In this document: one piece after another, positions 5,912 to 5,966 of the stretch | How the letters are laid out: the number at the start of each line of letters is the position of its first letter | Numbering within the stretch: position 1 is the stretch's first letter | Origin: an uncultured Prevotellaceae bacterium | GTDB lineage: Bacteria; Bacteroidota; Bacteroidia; Bacteroidales; Bacteroidaceae | Reading direction: 5' to 3' | DNA length: 5,966 nucleotides | Assembly: GCA_905202115.1 (NCBI GenBank) | Contig: CAJKQZ010000151.1 | Span: 1 to 5,966 of the forward strand | Position numbers and translations under genes: made by a program | The notes under the pieces: model-generated | Told to the model about the DNA's origin: nothing | Database searches by the model: none | The model's input: only the letters and a program-made list of their open reading frames with translations

Positions 5912-5966
5912 GATAAAAAAGTTCCCGCAGTAAATTGAAAATACAAGGGAGATAATCGAAAATATG

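Larger units (their letters stand above)
5621..5966. other. AT-rich intergenic region right of gdhA
   Basis: Together with 5516-5620 this forms about 450 bases without a supported gene. It holds an extended dyad at 5700-5734, a small AATGC/GCATT hairpin with a T run at 5770-5785, an alternating CATATAT/ATATATG repeat at 5800-5817, and a long A-tract/T-tract palindrome at 5883-5911. A near-match to the -7 consensus, GATGTTTG at 5852-5859 (7 of 8), has no -33 partner at proper spacing. The last three bases are ATG (5964-5966), preceded by the purine-rich AGGGAG at 5946-5951, so a rightward gene may start exactly at the edge; nothing of its product can be seen. Confidence 0.5.

Overview
The window looks like chromosomal DNA of a Bacteroidales bacterium (Bacteroides/Prevotella/Porphyromonas relatives). 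The signs are AT-rich spacers next to more balanced coding DNA, A-rich translation leaders without a strong Shine-Dalgarno site, and -7 promoter boxes matching the Bacteroidetes consensus TAnnTTTG. The gene content also fits: exported glycosidases that trim host or complex glycans, and a hexameric family I glutamate dehydrogenase. I cannot fix the genus from the sequence alone.

Layout. Positions 1-42 are a perfect hairpin with a T run, probably the terminator of a gene left of the window. Positions 43-314 are an AT-rich upstream region carrying a good -7 box. Next on the + strand come an exported GH20 beta-N-acetylhexosaminidase with a C-terminal accessory region (315-2672), a strong intrinsic terminator (2677-2716), and an exported GH33 sialidase (2742-4079). 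A two-way terminator (4115-4161) separates the sialidase from the convergent glutamate dehydrogenase gene gdhA, best read as 4181-5515 on the minus strand. The rest (5516-5966) is about 450 bp of very AT-rich non-coding DNA. It holds the gdhA promoter, back-to-back dyads just upstream of it, further inverted repeats, a striking A-tract/T-tract palindrome, and possibly the ATG of a rightward gene at the last three bases.

How the genes work together. The sialidase would remove terminal sialic acids from glycoconjugates and the hexosaminidase would remove GlcNAc or GalNAc exposed by sialidase and galactosidase action, so the two form a sequential exo-glycosidase pair of the kind used on mucins and N-glycans. 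No SusC/SusD pair, transporter or sialic acid catabolic gene is in view, so this is not a complete utilisation locus as seen. GdhA interconverts 2-oxoglutarate plus ammonium and glutamate; it is separately transcribed and convergent, so I read it as an unrelated housekeeping neighbour.

I see no evidence of an unknown system, mobile element, CRISPR array or RNA gene. The points most worth a second look are regulatory: a terminator between the two glycosidase genes with no obvious promoter for the second, paired dyads just upstream of a gdhA promoter that lacks a -33 box, and the palindrome near the right edge.
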